Shown in pieces: positions 44,344 through 55,252 of a DNA stretch of 59,955 nt. The position numbers and the translations under genes were made by a program. Below the pieces are notes generated by a model. It was not told the DNA's origin. It searched no databases and saw only the letters and a list, made by a program, of their open reading frames with translations. The stretch is from Actinomycetota bacterium (GTDB lineage: Bacteria; Actinomycetota; Actinomycetes; Actinomycetales; Microbacteriaceae), in the NCBI GenBank assembly GCA_009702455.1, contig WLIA01000005.1, positions 1 through 59,955 on the forward strand, in the 5' to 3' direction. Each line of letters starts with the position of its first letter. Positions within the stretch are counted from its first letter, which is position 1.

Positions 44344-45558
44344 TTAGCCGAGGCGAGCCTTTAGGTTTTCGGCAAGGCTAGCCATGAACTCATCCGTGGT
44401 CTGGTAACCCTGACCGCCGCCAACTAGCAGCGAGAGGTCTTTGGTCATGTTGCCAGACTCGACGGTCTTGATGATGACGTCTTCGAGGGTCTCGGCAAAC
44501 TTGGCAACCTCAGGGGTACCGTCGATCTCGGCGCGGGCCATAAGAGCGCGGGTCCAGGCATAGATAGACGCGATCGGGTTGGTCGAGGTCTTCTTGCCGG
44601 CCTGCCAGTCGCGGTAGTGACGGGTCACGGTGCCGTGAGCAGCCTCGGCCAAGGTGGTCTTGCCGTCAGGAGTGGTTAGCACCGAGGTCATGAGACCGAG
44701 TGAACCGAAGCCCTGCGCAACGGTGTCTGACTGAACGTCGCCGTCGTAATTCTTGCAAGCCCAAACATAGCCACCCTCCCACTTGAGCGAAGCCGCGACC
44801 ATGTCGTCGATTAGGCGGTGCTCATAGGTGAGGCCGGCAGCCTTGAAACGGTCTGCATACTCTGCATCAAAAACTTCTTGGAACGCATCTTTGAACGCGC
44901 CGTCGTAAGCCTTCAAGATTGTGTTCTTGGTCGACAGGTAAACCGGGTAGTTGCGAGCCAAACCGTAGTTGAAGCTGGCGCGAGCAAAATCACGGATGCT
45001 GTCCATGTAGTTGTACATGCCCATCGCAACACCGCCGTGCTCTGGGTAGTCGGCAACTGTGAACGTTTGTGGCTCGCCGTTTTCAGGAGTCCAGGTCATG
45101 GTGACGCGACCCTTGCCAGGCACCTTGAAGTCGGTTGCCTTGTACTGGTCGCCGTGTGCGTGACGGCCGATGATGATCGGCTTTGTCCAACCTGGAACTA
45201 GACGAGGAACGTTTGAGATGATGATCGGCTCGCGAAAGACAACGCCGTCAAGAATGTTACGAATTGTGCCGTTCGGTGACTTCCACATCTTCTTGAGCTT
45301 GAACTCTTCAACGCGGGCTTCATCTGGGGTGATGGTTGCGCACTTCACGCCAACACCGTGCTTCTTGATTGCGTGGGCTGCGTCGATGGTCACCTGGTCG
45401 TCGGTTGCATCGCGGTGCTCAACGCTGAGGTCGTAGTAGTCGAGGTCAATGTCGAGAAACGGCAGGATGAGTGAGTCTTTGATGTTCTGCCAGATGATTC
45501 TGGTCATTTCGTCGCCGTCTAGCTCTACAACCGTGCCGACTACCTTGATTTTTGACAT
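44344..45558 (-). CDS. icd: NADP-dependent isocitrate dehydrogenase (homodimeric, eukaryote-like type)
   Basis: Oxidative decarboxylation of isocitrate to 2-oxoglutarate in the TCA cycle. The 404-residue length and motifs are those of the eukaryote-like dimeric class rather than the monomeric class: [34 protein letters not shown] (substrate-binding), the metal-binding [24 protein letters not shown], and the NADP-site [10 protein letters not shown]. It is divergent from the amylase-family gene. With sucCD and sdh in the window it gives most of the oxidative TCA branch. Confidence 0.95.
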   Translation of the reverse strand: MSKIKVVGTVVELDGDEMTRIIWQNIKDSLILPFLDIDLDYYDLSVEHRDATDDQVTIDAAHAIKKHGVGVKCATITPDEARVEEFKLKKMWKSPNGTIRNILDGVVFREPIIISNVPRLVPGWTKPIIIGRHAHGDQYKATDFKVPGKGRVTMTWTPENGEPQTFTVADYPEHGGVAMGMYNYMDSIRDFARASFNYGLARNYPVYLSTKNTILKAYDGAFKDAFQEVFDAEYADRFKAAGLTYEHRLIDDMVAASLKWEGGYVWACKNYDGDVQSDTVAQGFGSLGLMTSVLTTPDGKTTLAEAAHGTVTRHYRDWQAGKKTSTNPIASIYAWTRALMARAEIDGTPEVAKFAETLEDVIIKTVESGNMTKDLSLLVGGGQGYQTTDEFMASLAENLKARLG

Positions 45559-45635
45559 GCTTTACTGCTCCAGATTTAGGGGTTTCGTCGACTCGATTAC
45601 GGGCCAACAGAGGTCAAGCCTATTAGGTTTGAGCC

Positions 45636-47066
45636 ATGACTAAGCCCTTTCGCAGACTCGTTGCGGCCCTCGCGGCCTGTTCTCTAGCCGTTCTCGGCCT
45701 TACCTCGTGCGCCCCAAGCGGGCCGGCGGCAACCCCGATAACCACCCAAATGGTTGGGCTGCAGATGCACATGTGGAGCTTCGACTCAATTGCCGCCGAA
45801 TGCCCAACGCTGAAAGACATCGGCTACGACTGGGTTCTGGTTTCGCCGCCGCAAGAGACGATTCCGGATAGCGCTTGGTGGGCTCACTACCAGCCGGTCA
45901 GCTACAAGATCGACTCGAGCCTTGGCACGCGAAGCGAGTTCGAGAACATGGTTTCGGTTTGCAAGGCCAACAACGTGCAGATCATGGTCGACGTTGTCTT
46001 GAACCACATGACCGGTTTGCAAAACGGCACTGGTTCTGCTGGCAGCGAATTCACCAAGTATGAGTTTCCGGGGCTTTATGCACCTGAAGACTTCAACATG
46101 TGCCCAACCGGTGTTAGCCAAATCGAAGACTATTCAAACGTCGAAGAAATTCAGCAGTGTGAGCTGCTCGGCCTCTCTGATTTGAACACCGGCAAGGCAA
46201 ACGTGCGCGATCAATTGGTCAAGTTTTTGCGCGATTTGCGCGGCACAGGAGTTGCCGGTTTTCGAGTTGACGCTGCCAAACACATCAAGGCAAGCGAACT
46301 GAAGCAGATTGTCGATCAACTACCAAGCGACACAACTTTCATCTCTGAGGTAATCGGCGATACTCCCCCGCAATCTGAGTATTACGAATTTGGTCACGTC
46401 TTCTCGTTCGACTGGATCAACATGGTGCGCAACATTTTCTCAAGCAGTGGTTTGCTCGGCGGTTCTGCCGATCAGAACTACTTCGACATGCTGAGCCCAT
46501 CTGAGAAGACGGTGACGCTGGTAACCAACCACGACACCGAACGCAACGGCGGCGCTATCAGCTACCAGTTTGCGAAGAACTTCAACCTCGCGACGGTGTT
46601 TACCCTCGCGGCACCACATGGCAAGCCGATGCTCTATTCGTCTTATGCCTTCAGCGACTATGACGCCGGGCCGATTGGCAGCCCGACCGGCTACCAGCCT
46701 GTAGCCCAGTGCGTGAACAACCCGAGCCCCGACTATGGCGTCTACCAAGATGGCGACTGGATTTGCCAGCACCGCTGGCCAGCCAACAAGGGCATGATTG
46801 CCTTTCGCAAGGCCGTTGGCGACAGCAAGTTCAGCGACATCTGGCAAGAGGGTGACGCCTATGGCTTTGGTCGCGGCAAGCTCGGCTTCGTTGTATTCAA
46901 CAGCGGAGAAACCGATGTGACAGCCACGATCAAGACTTCGATGCCAGCCGGCACATACACCGACCGAATCGGTGGCGGGTCTGTGACTGTTGGTGCAGAC
47001 GGCACGATGACGGTTGACGTGAAGAGTTGGAACGCGGTTGCAATCGACGTGAAGTCGAAGAACTAG
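45636..47066 (+). CDS. Alpha-amylase family (GH13) glycoside hydrolase, lipoprotein
   Basis: Surface-tethered glycosidase of 476 residues. The signal peptide ends in the lipobox LTSC (Cys25), so it is lipid-anchored. The GH13 conserved regions are present: VDVVLNH (118-124), GFRVDAAKH with nucleophile Asp212, FISEVIG with acid/base Glu238, and TNHDTERN with transition-state Asp300. A short C-terminal beta domain follows; there is no starch-binding module. The arrangement resembles animal- and actinobacterial-type alpha-amylases, so starch or glycogen-like glucans are likely substrates. It is divergent from icd and convergent with an ABC exporter gene. Confidence 0.92.
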   Translation: MTKPFRRLVAALAACSLAVLGLTSCAPSGPAATPITTQMVGLQMHMWSFDSIAAECPTLKDIGYDWVLVSPPQETIPDSAWWAHYQPVSYKIDSSLGTRSEFENMVSVCKANNVQIMVDVVLNHMTGLQNGTGSAGSEFTKYEFPGLYAPEDFNMCPTGVSQIEDYSNVEEIQQCELLGLSDLNTGKANVRDQLVKFLRDLRGTGVAGFRVDAAKHIKASELKQIVDQLPSDTTFISEVIGDTPPQSEYYEFGHVFSFDWINMVRNIFSSSGLLGGSADQNYFDMLSPSEKTVTLVTNHDTERNGGAISYQFAKNFNLATVFTLAAPHGKPMLYSSYAFSDYDAGPIGSPTGYQPVAQCVNNPSPDYGVYQDGDWICQHRWPANKGMIAFRKAVGDSKFSDIWQEGDAYGFGRGKLGFVVFNSGETDVTATIKTSMPAGTYTDRIGGGSVTVGADGTMTVDVKSWNAVAIDVKSKN

Positions 47067-47074
47067 CTGACTTT

Positions 47075-48880
47075 CTAAACGAGCGAGTTGCGCCAGGCCT
47101 TGTGCATTCTGGCGAACTTGCCGGTGCCAGCAATCAGCTTCGCAGGTGCATCGTCTTCAATGATCTTTCCGTGTTCCATAACTAGAACTCGGTCGGCAAT
47201 CGAGATTGTGCTCAAGCGGTGAGCGATGATGATTGCGGTGCGACCCTTTAGCAGCGTCTGCAATCCGTGCTGCACCAAACGCTCACTCGGAATGTCGAGT
47301 GAGGCAGTCGCCTCGTCGAGAATCAAAACCGCAGGGTTTGCAATAAACGCACGCGCAAATGAAATCAACTGGCGCTGACCGGCGCTCACACGACCGCCGC
47401 GCTTGTTGACGTCGGTTTCGTAACCCTCAGGAAGCGAAGCGATAAAGTCGTGAACGCCAACGGCCTTTGCAGCGGCAACAATTTCGTCGAAGGTTGCGTC
47501 TGGCTTGCCGAGCGCGATGTTGCCCCCGATGGTGCCAGAGAACAGGTAGGCCTCTTGGGTAACCATGACAATTGCGGTGCGAAGTGTGTCGTTCGAAAGA
47601 TCGCGAAGGTCAACGTCGTCGAGCTTCACCGACCCGGCACTCGGGTCATAGAAACGTGCAACGAGTTTGGCGAGCGTTGACTTGCCGGCACCAGTGGTGC
47701 CAACCAGCGCGATGGTCTGCCCTGCCGGAATCGTCAGGTCGAAGTCGGGCAGAATGGTCGCGCCTTCGCCATAGTGAAAGTTCACCTTTTCGAACTGCAA
47801 TTTGCCCTTGGGGTTCTTGAGAGCAACCGGCTTGACCGGTTCTGGCACTGTCGGCTGCTCTTCGAGCACACCTGAGATCTTCTCGAGAGACGAGTTGGCC
47901 GACTGGTAGGCGTTGTAGAACATCGCCAGGCCTTCCATGGGGTCAAAGAAGCGGCGGGCATACAAGATGGCAGCGGTCAAGACGCCAATGCCGATGTCGC
48001 CCTCAATCACGCGCAGACCGCCAAATAGCAGCACGGCACCCACGGTGATGTTTCCGATCATGATCAGGCTCGGGTCATAGATGCCGAACAGCTGAATCAC
48101 CTTGGCGTTGACGAATCGATAGTCTTCGACCAGCTCGCCATACTCTTCTTGGTTGCGCTTCTCTTTCCTGAAAGCCTTCACCGCACGGATGCCGGTCATC
48201 GTCTCAACGAAGTGCACAATCAACTTGGCTGAGGCAACGCGGGTCTTTCTGAAGTTGATGCGGGTGTTCTTCTGAAACCAGCGGGTCAAGAAGAACAGAG
48301 GAATTAGCGAGAACAGAATTACGCCGAAGCTACTCAGGTCAAGCAACGCGAGAGCGGTTGCCGTAAAGATCATGTAGAGAATTCCGGCCACCATTTCGTT
48401 GCCACCGGTGTCGAGCAACTCCTTGATTGAGTCGAGGTCGCTGGTTTGACGAGCGATAACGCGACCCGAGGTGTATTTCTCGTGAAACTGCAGGCTGAGC
48501 TTTTGCGTGTGCACAAAGATGCGGTTTCGCAAATCGAAGATAACGCCCTGGTTGGTTTTTGCAGAGTAGAGCAAGAACCACGCGGTCAGAACTCCGGTTG
48601 CCACCGCGGCAAATAGAAACGCGCCAACGGTAAACAACAGCGGAGCAACATTTTGCTTTATCGCTTGTGGCAGCGCCCAGTCGATGCCGAGCGCGATAAG
48701 ACCCGGACCAATTACGCGCAATGCCTGGCTGAAGATAACCAAGACCATGCTCACCGCAAGACGCTTCTTGATTGGCTTTACCAAACTGATGAGAAGTCTG
48801 CGCGAACGCAACTTGATTGCTTGAGCATCTTCTTTGTTCAGTTCGATGCGGTCTTCGTTGGCAACTCCCTGCATGCTCAT
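47075..48880 (-). CDS. ABC exporter half-transporter, catalytic-site subunit
   Basis: A 601-residue exporter subunit with six membrane helices and an ATPase domain. Walker A is GTTGAGKST, Walker [14 protein letters not shown] keeps the catalytic Glu, and the H-loop is in IIAHRLST. Its signature is [14 protein letters not shown], with Ala in place of the first conserved Gly. The start ATG overlaps the stop of the upstream ABC gene (ATGA), so the two are made together and probably form a heterodimer. The substrate is unknown. Confidence 0.92.
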   Translation of the reverse strand: MSMQGVANEDRIELNKEDAQAIKLRSRRLLISLVKPIKKRLAVSMVLVIFSQALRVIGPGLIALGIDWALPQAIKQNVAPLLFTVGAFLFAAVATGVLTAWFLLYSAKTNQGVIFDLRNRIFVHTQKLSLQFHEKYTSGRVIARQTSDLDSIKELLDTGGNEMVAGILYMIFTATALALLDLSSFGVILFSLIPLFFLTRWFQKNTRINFRKTRVASAKLIVHFVETMTGIRAVKAFRKEKRNQEEYGELVEDYRFVNAKVIQLFGIYDPSLIMIGNITVGAVLLFGGLRVIEGDIGIGVLTAAILYARRFFDPMEGLAMFYNAYQSANSSLEKISGVLEEQPTVPEPVKPVALKNPKGKLQFEKVNFHYGEGATILPDFDLTIPAGQTIALVGTTGAGKSTLAKLVARFYDPSAGSVKLDDVDLRDLSNDTLRTAIVMVTQEAYLFSGTIGGNIALGKPDATFDEIVAAAKAVGVHDFIASLPEGYETDVNKRGGRVSAGQRQLISFARAFIANPAVLILDEATASLDIPSERLVQHGLQTLLKGRTAIIIAHRLSTISIADRVLVMEHGKIIEDDAPAKLIAGTGKFARMHKAWRNSLV

Positions 48881-50670
48881 TTCTTGACCGCCTTCTTGCG
48901 TGTTTTGGTCTTCAATTCGTTGCCATCGGCGTCGAGGCTCGAAATCACGTGCCGGTAGTGCTTGTTGGTTGCCAACAATTCGCTGTGCTTGCCAATTGCG
49001 GTGATTTTGCCGTTTTCGAGAAGAGCTACCTTGTCGGCCAGCTGAACCGTCGACGGACGGTGAGCAACGATAAGGGCCGTGGTGGTCTTGAGCACTGTGC
49101 GCAGGGCTTCTTCAACCATGGCCTCGGTGTCTACGTCTAGAGCAGAAAGCGGGTCGTCGAGCACAAGCACCTCTGGCTTCGAGGCAACCGCGCGGGCCAA
49201 GGCCAAGCGCTGACGCTGGCCACCAGACAGGCTCATGCCCTCTTCGCCAATCTTGGTGTCTAGACCCTCTGGTAAGTCATAGACAAATTGCGCCTGGGCA
49301 ATCTCGATGGCCTGCTTGAGCTCTTTCTTGGTGGCGTTTGGGCGACCAAGAAGCACGTTGTCGCGAACGCTCGCCGAGAACAGGGTTGCGTCTTCGAAGG
49401 CCATTGCGATGTGCTGGCGCAAGTCGGTGCGATCCAGGTCGCGCACGTCTACCCCATCGAGCTCAACCGAGCCGCCGGTGACTTCATAGAGTCGGGTCGA
49501 TAGTGCGGTTAGCGTCGACTTGCCGCATCCGGTGATGCCAATAAGCGCTACCGATTCGCCAGGCTCGAGCACGAGGTTTACACCGTTCAATAGGTCAGGC
49601 TGATCAGCCGGTGCATCTGCATATCTAAAGTGCACATCTTTGAAAACCAAACGCCCCTGCGGCTTCTTGATTTTCTTGGCTTTCTCAGGGTCGGTGATTT
49701 CAACCGGCGCATCGAGCACCTCGAAGAAACGTTCGACAGCGGTCTTGGCATCGAGAGTCATCGAAAGCAAGAAACCGACCGACTCGGTTGGCCAACGCAA
49801 AACAGTTGTGGTCGCGAAGAAAGCAACGAGACCTCCAACGGTTAGCTGATCTGTCGAAACCAACCAAACACCGATTAGCAGCGAAAGACCAACTGCAAAC
49901 TCCGGAATCAAAATCAGGTAGATCCAAATGTTTGCAATCAGCCCGGCCTTCTTCAATTCGGTTGAGCGAAGGTTCGATGCGTCGCGCGAGAACTTGTCTG
50001 CGAAATAACCGCTGCGACCGAAAGCCTTAACCACACGGATACCGTGCACCGACTCCTCAATCGAAGTCGCGAGGTCTCCGGCCTGATCTTGGCTGATGCG
50101 CGCAACCGAGTGATACTGCTTCTCGAAGCGGTAACCGCGAATCCAGATTGGAATCGAGGTGAGCAAAAACAGCAAGCCGAGAATCCAGTGGAAAGTAAAC
50201 AGAACGGCGAGGCCGATGACGATGGTGATGCCGTTGGCGACAAACAAAACCAAGCCGAACGATAACCAGCGGCGAATCAGGCTGAGGTCACCCGTCGCAC
50301 GGCTGAGCAACTGACCGCTCGGCCACTTGTCGTGAAAAGCAACTGGAAGATCTTGCAGCTTGGCATAGAGGGTTCGGCGAAGACCGGCCTCAACGTGGGT
50401 GCCGGGGGTCAGCACAAGCCAACGTCGAAGCAGCACCATGATGGCCTCGAGCAGACCGAAACCGAGCACGGCCAAAACAGCCGGAAGCAGCGCCTCGAAG
50501 GTGCCGTTTTCGTTCAGTCGGTTGACCAGGGTGCTTAGAAACTGAGGGATGGTTAGGGCGAACATGTGCGCAGCGAGAGCCGTGATGGTGCCCAGAATCA
50601 TTCTGGGTAGGGCTTTCTTCGCATAAGGGAATATGCGTAGCAACGTAGCTACTGTGCCGCGGGGTTTCAC
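48877..50670 (-). CDS. ABC exporter half-transporter, degenerate-site subunit
   Basis: A 597-residue exporter subunit with six helices and an ATPase domain: Walker [10 protein letters not shown], signature [14 protein letters not shown], and Walker [13 protein letters not shown], where Asp replaces the catalytic Glu. The H-loop His is kept (VAHRPST). A canonical signature with a degenerate Walker B here, and the reverse in the partner, is the pattern of heterodimeric exporters such as TM287/288. The start is GTG. The C terminus is Lys-rich ([11 protein letters not shown]). It is the first gene of the pair; the 104-base gap upstream holds the promoter and the 3' end of purH. Confidence 0.92.
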   Translation of the reverse strand: MKPRGTVATLLRIFPYAKKALPRMILGTITALAAHMFALTIPQFLSTLVNRLNENGTFEALLPAVLAVLGFGLLEAIMVLLRRWLVLTPGTHVEAGLRRTLYAKLQDLPVAFHDKWPSGQLLSRATGDLSLIRRWLSFGLVLFVANGITIVIGLAVLFTFHWILGLLFLLTSIPIWIRGYRFEKQYHSVARISQDQAGDLATSIEESVHGIRVVKAFGRSGYFADKFSRDASNLRSTELKKAGLIANIWIYLILIPEFAVGLSLLIGVWLVSTDQLTVGGLVAFFATTTVLRWPTESVGFLLSMTLDAKTAVERFFEVLDAPVEITDPEKAKKIKKPQGRLVFKDVHFRYADAPADQPDLLNGVNLVLEPGESVALIGITGCGKSTLTALSTRLYEVTGGSVELDGVDVRDLDRTDLRQHIAMAFEDATLFSASVRDNVLLGRPNATKKELKQAIEIAQAQFVYDLPEGLDTKIGEEGMSLSGGQRQRLALARAVASKPEVLVLDDPLSALDVDTEAMVEEALRTVLKTTTALIVAHRPSTVQLADKVALLENGKITAIGKHSELLATNKHYRHVISSLDADGNELKTKTRKKAVKK

Positions 50671-50774
50671 TTAATTACCTAACTGCTGACTCACAGGATT
50701 ATTCCAGAATCGGGTCAGCCTTGCAGTCTATGTGAATTTTTCGGGGCGCAAGGCGCAAAACTCACAACTTTTTT

Positions 50775-52421
50775 CTAATGAAAGAAGTGTCGCTCGCCCG
50801 TGAAATACATGGTCACCCCGGCAGCCGCGGCAGCCTCGATAACCTCGGCATCGCGCTTTGAACCGCCAGGCTGAACTACCGCCTTGACGCCCGCTTCGAG
50901 AAGAACCTCGAGGCCATCCTTGAACGGAAAGAATGCGTCTGAGGCTGCCACTGCACCGCGCGAGCGAGACTCGGCACGCGCGACCGCAAGCTTGCACGAG
51001 TCGACACGGTTCACCTGACCCATGCCCACGCCAACCGATGCACCGTCGCTCGCGAGCAAGATCGCATTCGACTTCACCGAACGACAGGCGCGCCAAGCAA
51101 ACTCGAGATCGCGCATTGTTTCGGGGTCGGCCTTCTTGCCGGCAACGAGAGTCCAGCCAACTGTGTTGAAGTTGCTGAACTCGTCTGGCTGCTGAACCAA
51201 GATGCCACCAGAGATCTGACGGTATTCAAACTTGTCGCGCGCATAACCAGCGGGCAATTCGAGAATGCGCAAATCAGACTTCTTCAACAGCAACTGCAGT
51301 GCTTCGATTTCGTATCCCGGTGCAATGATCACCTCGGTGAAAATTGTCGAAACCTGCTTCGCCATTTCTAGAGTGACGATTCGGTTTGCGGCAATCACAC
51401 CGCCGTAAGCCGACAATGAATCGCACATGTGTGCCTTCGCGTGCGCATCTGCAATTGGGTCAGCAGACGTTGCACTACCAACTGCAATTCCACACGGATT
51501 CGCGTGTTTGATGATTGCAACTGCTGGCTCACTGAAGTCAAAGGCGGCGCGAAGTGCGGCATCTGCGTCTACATAGTTGTTGTAAGACATGTCTTTGCCG
51601 CCGTGCTGACGAGCCTGAGCGATTCCGCTCGACTGGTCGGCCGCGCGGTAGAGCGCTGCCGATTGGTGCGAGTTTTCGCCGTAGCGCAACACCGAGGCGA
51701 GCTGACCCTTGACCTCAAACGAGCTCGTGAAGCCGGGGTTTTTGCTTGCCGCATCTATGGTCTGATCGGCGTTCTTGCGCCACTCTGCAGCCAGCTCGGC
51801 CTCGAACCAGTTGGCAACCGAGGCGTCATACTTTGCCGTGTGCGAGAAGGCCGCAAGGGCCAGTGCCCTGCGCTGGGCAAGGGTTGTGCCGCCGGTATTT
51901 AGCGCTTCGATGATCTCTGAATAGCGACCCGGGTCGGTAACCACAGCAACGTTGGCGTGGTTCTTTGCCGCTGCTCGAACCATGGCAGGGCCGCCGATGT
52001 CGATCTGGTCGACGACGGCGTCGCCCTTTGCACCTGACTGAACTGTCTGCACGAACGGATAGAGATTTACAACAAGCAACTGAAACGGTTCGATTTTGAG
52101 AGCGTCGAGCTGACCCTCGTGCGCGATTAGTCGCATGTCTGCTAGCAGGCCGGCGTGCACACTTGGGTGCAATGTCTTCACGCGACCATCGAGCGTTTCC
52201 GGAAATCCGGTTACCTCAGCAACTTCGGTAACTGCGATGCCTGCATCGGCAATAGTTTTTGCGGTCGAGCCGGTTGATACAAGTTCGACTCCGCTTGCGG
52301 CGAGAGCCTTGGCGAGCTCTAGCAATCCGGTCTTGTCTGACACTGAGAGCAGTGCCCGACGAATCTGAATGCGGTCGAAGTGACGGTAGTCAGCCGGTGA
52401 GTGCGGATTGATTGCTGCCAT
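50775..52421 (-). CDS. purH: Bifunctional AICAR transformylase / IMP cyclohydrolase
   Basis: Last two steps of IMP synthesis, 548 residues. The N-terminal cyclohydrolase (MGS-like) domain starts [20 protein letters not shown] with [15 protein letters not shown]. The C-terminal transformylase has the catalytic Lys-His in [12 protein letters not shown] and [13 protein letters not shown]. It follows purN after 16 bases and closes the sucC-sucD-DUF6350-purN-purH run. Transformylation uses 10-formyl-THF made by FolD. Confidence 0.95.
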   Translation of the reverse strand: MAAINPHSPADYRHFDRIQIRRALLSVSDKTGLLELAKALAASGVELVSTGSTAKTIADAGIAVTEVAEVTGFPETLDGRVKTLHPSVHAGLLADMRLIAHEGQLDALKIEPFQLLVVNLYPFVQTVQSGAKGDAVVDQIDIGGPAMVRAAAKNHANVAVVTDPGRYSEIIEALNTGGTTLAQRRALALAAFSHTAKYDASVANWFEAELAAEWRKNADQTIDAASKNPGFTSSFEVKGQLASVLRYGENSHQSAALYRAADQSSGIAQARQHGGKDMSYNNYVDADAALRAAFDFSEPAVAIIKHANPCGIAVGSATSADPIADAHAKAHMCDSLSAYGGVIAANRIVTLEMAKQVSTIFTEVIIAPGYEIEALQLLLKKSDLRILELPAGYARDKFEYRQISGGILVQQPDEFSNFNTVGWTLVAGKKADPETMRDLEFAWRACRSVKSNAILLASDGASVGVGMGQVNRVDSCKLAVARAESRSRGAVAASDAFFPFKDGLEVLLEAGVKAVVQPGGSKRDAEVIEAAAAAGVTMYFTGERHFFH

Positions 52422-52437
52422 GAACTTCTCTTTTCGA

Positions 52438-53034
52438 CTAACTGATCTTCGAAACCTGGTTTAGGTCAATTTTCTTTTCAGCGATTGCGAGCACGGTTTC
52501 AACCAGCAGCTCGCGCTCGACAACTTTGATGCGTTCGTGCAATTCGCCTTCGCTTTCGCCAGGCAAAATCTTGAGGCTGCGCTGTGCAATGTGCGGTCCG
52601 GTGTCGACACCCTCATCGACAACGTGAATCGTCACACCGGTTTCTGTCGCGCCTGCGCTGATTGCGTCGTGCACGGCGTGCGCTCCCGGAAAGTTTGGTA
52701 GCAATGACGGATGGGTGTTAATCAACTTTGGGCTTAGCGCGCGAACAAACTCTGCCGGCAGAATGCGCATGAAGCCGGCCAAGACCACCAGGTCTGGCTT
52801 GAAGAAGTTGACGTTTTCGAGCAGCATCTCGGCCCAGGCCTCACGGCTGTCGAAGTTCGAGGGCGAAACCACGAAACTTGGCACCCCAAAGAGATCTGCG
52901 TGAGCCAGGCCATCTGCTGGGTTGTCGGCTCCAACGGCCATGATTCGAGCGCCATACAGGGGGCTGTCGGCTGCGTCTAGCAAGGCCCGCAGGTTTGAAC
53001 CCCCGCCAGAGATGAGCACTACCACCGACAACAC
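52438..53034 (-). CDS. purN: Phosphoribosylglycinamide formyltransferase
   Basis: Formyl-THF-dependent third step of purine synthesis, 198 residues. It has the N-terminal [16 protein letters not shown], the [14 protein letters not shown] segment, the catalytic [15 protein letters not shown] and [17 protein letters not shown]. The frame starts at GTG 53034; an in-frame GTG three codons later (53025) is an alternative that gives slightly better spacing from AGAAG. It lies between the DUF6350 gene and purH. Confidence 0.93.
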   Translation of the reverse strand: MLSVVVLISGGGSNLRALLDAADSPLYGARIMAVGADNPADGLAHADLFGVPSFVVSPSNFDSREAWAEMLLENVNFFKPDLVVLAGFMRILPAEFVRALSPKLINTHPSLLPNFPGAHAVHDAISAGATETGVTIHVVDEGVDTGPHIAQRSLKILPGESEGELHERIKVVERELLVETVLAIAEKKIDLNQVSKIS

Positions 53035-53072
53035 GCTTCTATTTTACTTTCGAAGCTTTGCGGCGATTTGCA

Positions 53073-54335
53073 CTATTTCTTCTTCAGTGCAAGCAACGGG
53101 TGGTCGGGGCGAAGCGGTTTGGCGGCGAAGAACGATGCGAGCACAGCCACCACCGCAACCTCGACAAAGAACACGGCAAACAACAACAGCGGGTTGACTC
53201 CACCGACAGCAAATCGGCCAGGGCCGAAGGCCCCCGATGCGAGCCAGGCCAGAAGGGCTAGCTCGAGGGCGGCAACAAAGGCAATCGATAGCCCAAGTGC
53301 GAAAGCCGAACCGAGTGGCGTAGCAAACTCAAAGCGCACATCATCGGCGTGCTTCTTTATTGCGAGCGTTGCGAAGAATGCCAAAAGCAGCGGAACCATC
53401 ACTGCGATCATTCCGAAGTCGAGGGTGCCCTGCGGCAGAACTGCTAGCGCCGGAATAGCAGGCAGTGGTCCGGCGGCCGAACCGAGCGGTGAGATAAGCG
53501 AACCGGCACCAATCGAAAAACCAACGCCGGTTAACCAGCTCGCGGTATAAACCGCAAAGTTTGGAAGCAGAGCAATTTGCGCGCTCGTGATTGTGAACCC
53601 GCCCAAGAAGGTTGAGTGAACGGTTTCGTAAAACGTCACGACACCTATCCAGTTGATTGCAAAAAGCAAACCGATTGCGGCTGCAGAAACGACCAGCATG
53701 GCAATAACGATGCCGGTGCCCGCGCGCAAAGCTGGCGACCAAACAACGCGAACCACCCAAGGCAATGCGGCGAAGGTTTTCGATACCCAGTCGTTCAGTG
53801 CTTTGCGCTCGGTCGAGAAGATTCCCTTGGCAACGCCATATACCGGTCGCGGTTCACCAACCAGCGAACCAATCAGAACGAATGCGCTAAAGAAAAGCAC
53901 CGGCCAAACCAGACCACCGATTTGGTCTGGCGCAACGGCAGGGTGGTCGGCGGCGCGCACAACGAGAAAATTCAGCAGTGCAAAAGTGCCGATCGCACCG
54001 GCCCAGACTGGCCACATCTCGGTGGCTCCAGAAATGCTGCGGCCAACTCGCCACGCGAGCCAGGCCAAAAAGATGCTGTAGCCGAGCGGCATGAGAGTGA
54101 TTGCAAACGCTGGAACTTCAAGGCCAAGAAAGTCGCCGGCAGAAACGTTGATGCTCGCACCCTGAGCCAGCAGCCAGATGTCGCCAGCTGTTCTAAACGC
54201 CAGACCGAATTCGGTTAGCCCGTCGTTCTCGAAAAGCCAGAGCAGAATCAGCGGAACAACGAGAACACCGAGCCCGATGGCAACAGAAATCAGTGCCTGC
54301 AGGGCACCAATCGCGAGAGTCAGCCTTCGGTTCAA
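53073..54335 (-). CDS. DUF6350 family multi-pass membrane protein
   Basis: A 420-residue, strongly hydrophobic protein with roughly nine to ten membrane segments. Features include an N-terminal ALISVAIGLGVLVVPLILLWLF helix and a conserved WLLAQGASINVSAGDF...LGLEVPAFAITLMPLG block typical of actinobacterial DUF6350 proteins, sometimes annotated as cell-division protein PerM-like. The position between sucD and purN is the one seen in many actinobacteria. The start is TTG, with the preceding sucD stop 5 bases away. The function is not established. Confidence 0.8.
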   Translation of the reverse strand: MNRRLTLAIGALQALISVAIGLGVLVVPLILLWLFENDGLTEFGLAFRTAGDIWLLAQGASINVSAGDFLGLEVPAFAITLMPLGYSIFLAWLAWRVGRSISGATEMWPVWAGAIGTFALLNFLVVRAADHPAVAPDQIGGLVWPVLFFSAFVLIGSLVGEPRPVYGVAKGIFSTERKALNDWVSKTFAALPWVVRVVWSPALRAGTGIVIAMLVVSAAAIGLLFAINWIGVVTFYETVHSTFLGGFTITSAQIALLPNFAVYTASWLTGVGFSIGAGSLISPLGSAAGPLPAIPALAVLPQGTLDFGMIAVMVPLLLAFFATLAIKKHADDVRFEFATPLGSAFALGLSIAFVAALELALLAWLASGAFGPGRFAVGGVNPLLLFAVFFVEVAVVAVLASFFAAKPLRPDHPLLALKKK

Positions 54336-54340
54336 GGTGG

Positions 54341-55234
54341 TTACGCCGGCAGGCTCTTGTATACCTCGCGCATTAGCGCTGCGGTCTCGCTAGGAGTCTT
54401 GCCGACCTTCACGCCGGCAGCTTCGAATGCTTCTTTCTTTGCCTGTGCGGTTCCGGCAGAACCAGAAACAATCGCACCGGCGTGACCCATGGTCTTGCCC
54501 TCTGGCGCGGTGAAGCCCGCGACATAGGCGACCACTGGCTTTGTGACGTGCTTCTTGATGTATTCGGCAGCCTTCTCTTCAGAGTCGCCACCGATCTCAC
54601 CAATCAAAACGATTGCCTTGGTCTCTGGGTCTGCTTCGAACGCCGCGAGCGCGTCGATGTGAGTGGTTCCGATAACCGGGTCTCCACCGATACCGATAGC
54701 GGTCGACATTCCAATGTCGCGAAGTTCAAACATCATTTGGTAGGTCAGGGTTCCTGACTTCGAAACCAAACCGATTGGGCCGGGGCCTGTGATGTCGCTC
54801 GGGGTGATTCCCGCGTTCGACTTTCCGGGGCTAATGATGCCCGGGCAGTTTGGGCCAATCAGGCGGGTCTTCTGGCCCTTTGCAACGTTGTATGCCCAAG
54901 CGGCTGCCGAGTCGTGCACCGGAATGCCCTCGGTGATTGCAACAGCGAGACCGATCTCTGCGTCGATTGCCTCGACGATTGCCGCCTTTGCAAAAGCTGG
55001 TGGAACAAATATCACGCTGACGTTTGCGCCGGTTGCAGCCATTGCCTCGGCAACGGTTCCGAACACTGGCAAAGAAGTTCCGTCGATCTCAACGGTCTCG
55101 CCAGCCTTGCGCGGGTTCACGCCACCAACGATGTTTGAACCGCTCTTGAGCATGCGCGTGGTGTGCTTCATGCCCTCAGCGCCGGTCATGCCCTGCACGA
55201 TGATTCGAGAGTTTTCGTTTAGAAAAATAGCCAT
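54341..55234 (-). CDS. sucD: Succinyl-CoA synthetase alpha subunit
   Basis: Catalytic subunit of succinyl-CoA ligase, 297 residues. It has the CoA-binding Rossmann region [36 protein letters not shown] and the phosphohistidine motif [17 protein letters not shown]. It follows sucC after 18 bases. Together with icd and sdh it completes 2-oxoglutarate to fumarate, apart from the oxoglutarate dehydrogenase, which is not in the window. Confidence 0.96.
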   Translation of the reverse strand: MAIFLNENSRIIVQGMTGAEGMKHTTRMLKSGSNIVGGVNPRKAGETVEIDGTSLPVFGTVAEAMAATGANVSVIFVPPAFAKAAIVEAIDAEIGLAVAITEGIPVHDSAAAWAYNVAKGQKTRLIGPNCPGIISPGKSNAGITPSDITGPGPIGLVSKSGTLTYQMMFELRDIGMSTAIGIGGDPVIGTTHIDALAAFEADPETKAIVLIGEIGGDSEEKAAEYIKKHVTKPVVAYVAGFTAPEGKTMGHAGAIVSGSAGTAQAKKEAFEAAGVKVGKTPSETAALMREVYKSLPA

Positions 55235-55252
55235 TTTGTTTTGTTCTCTCGC

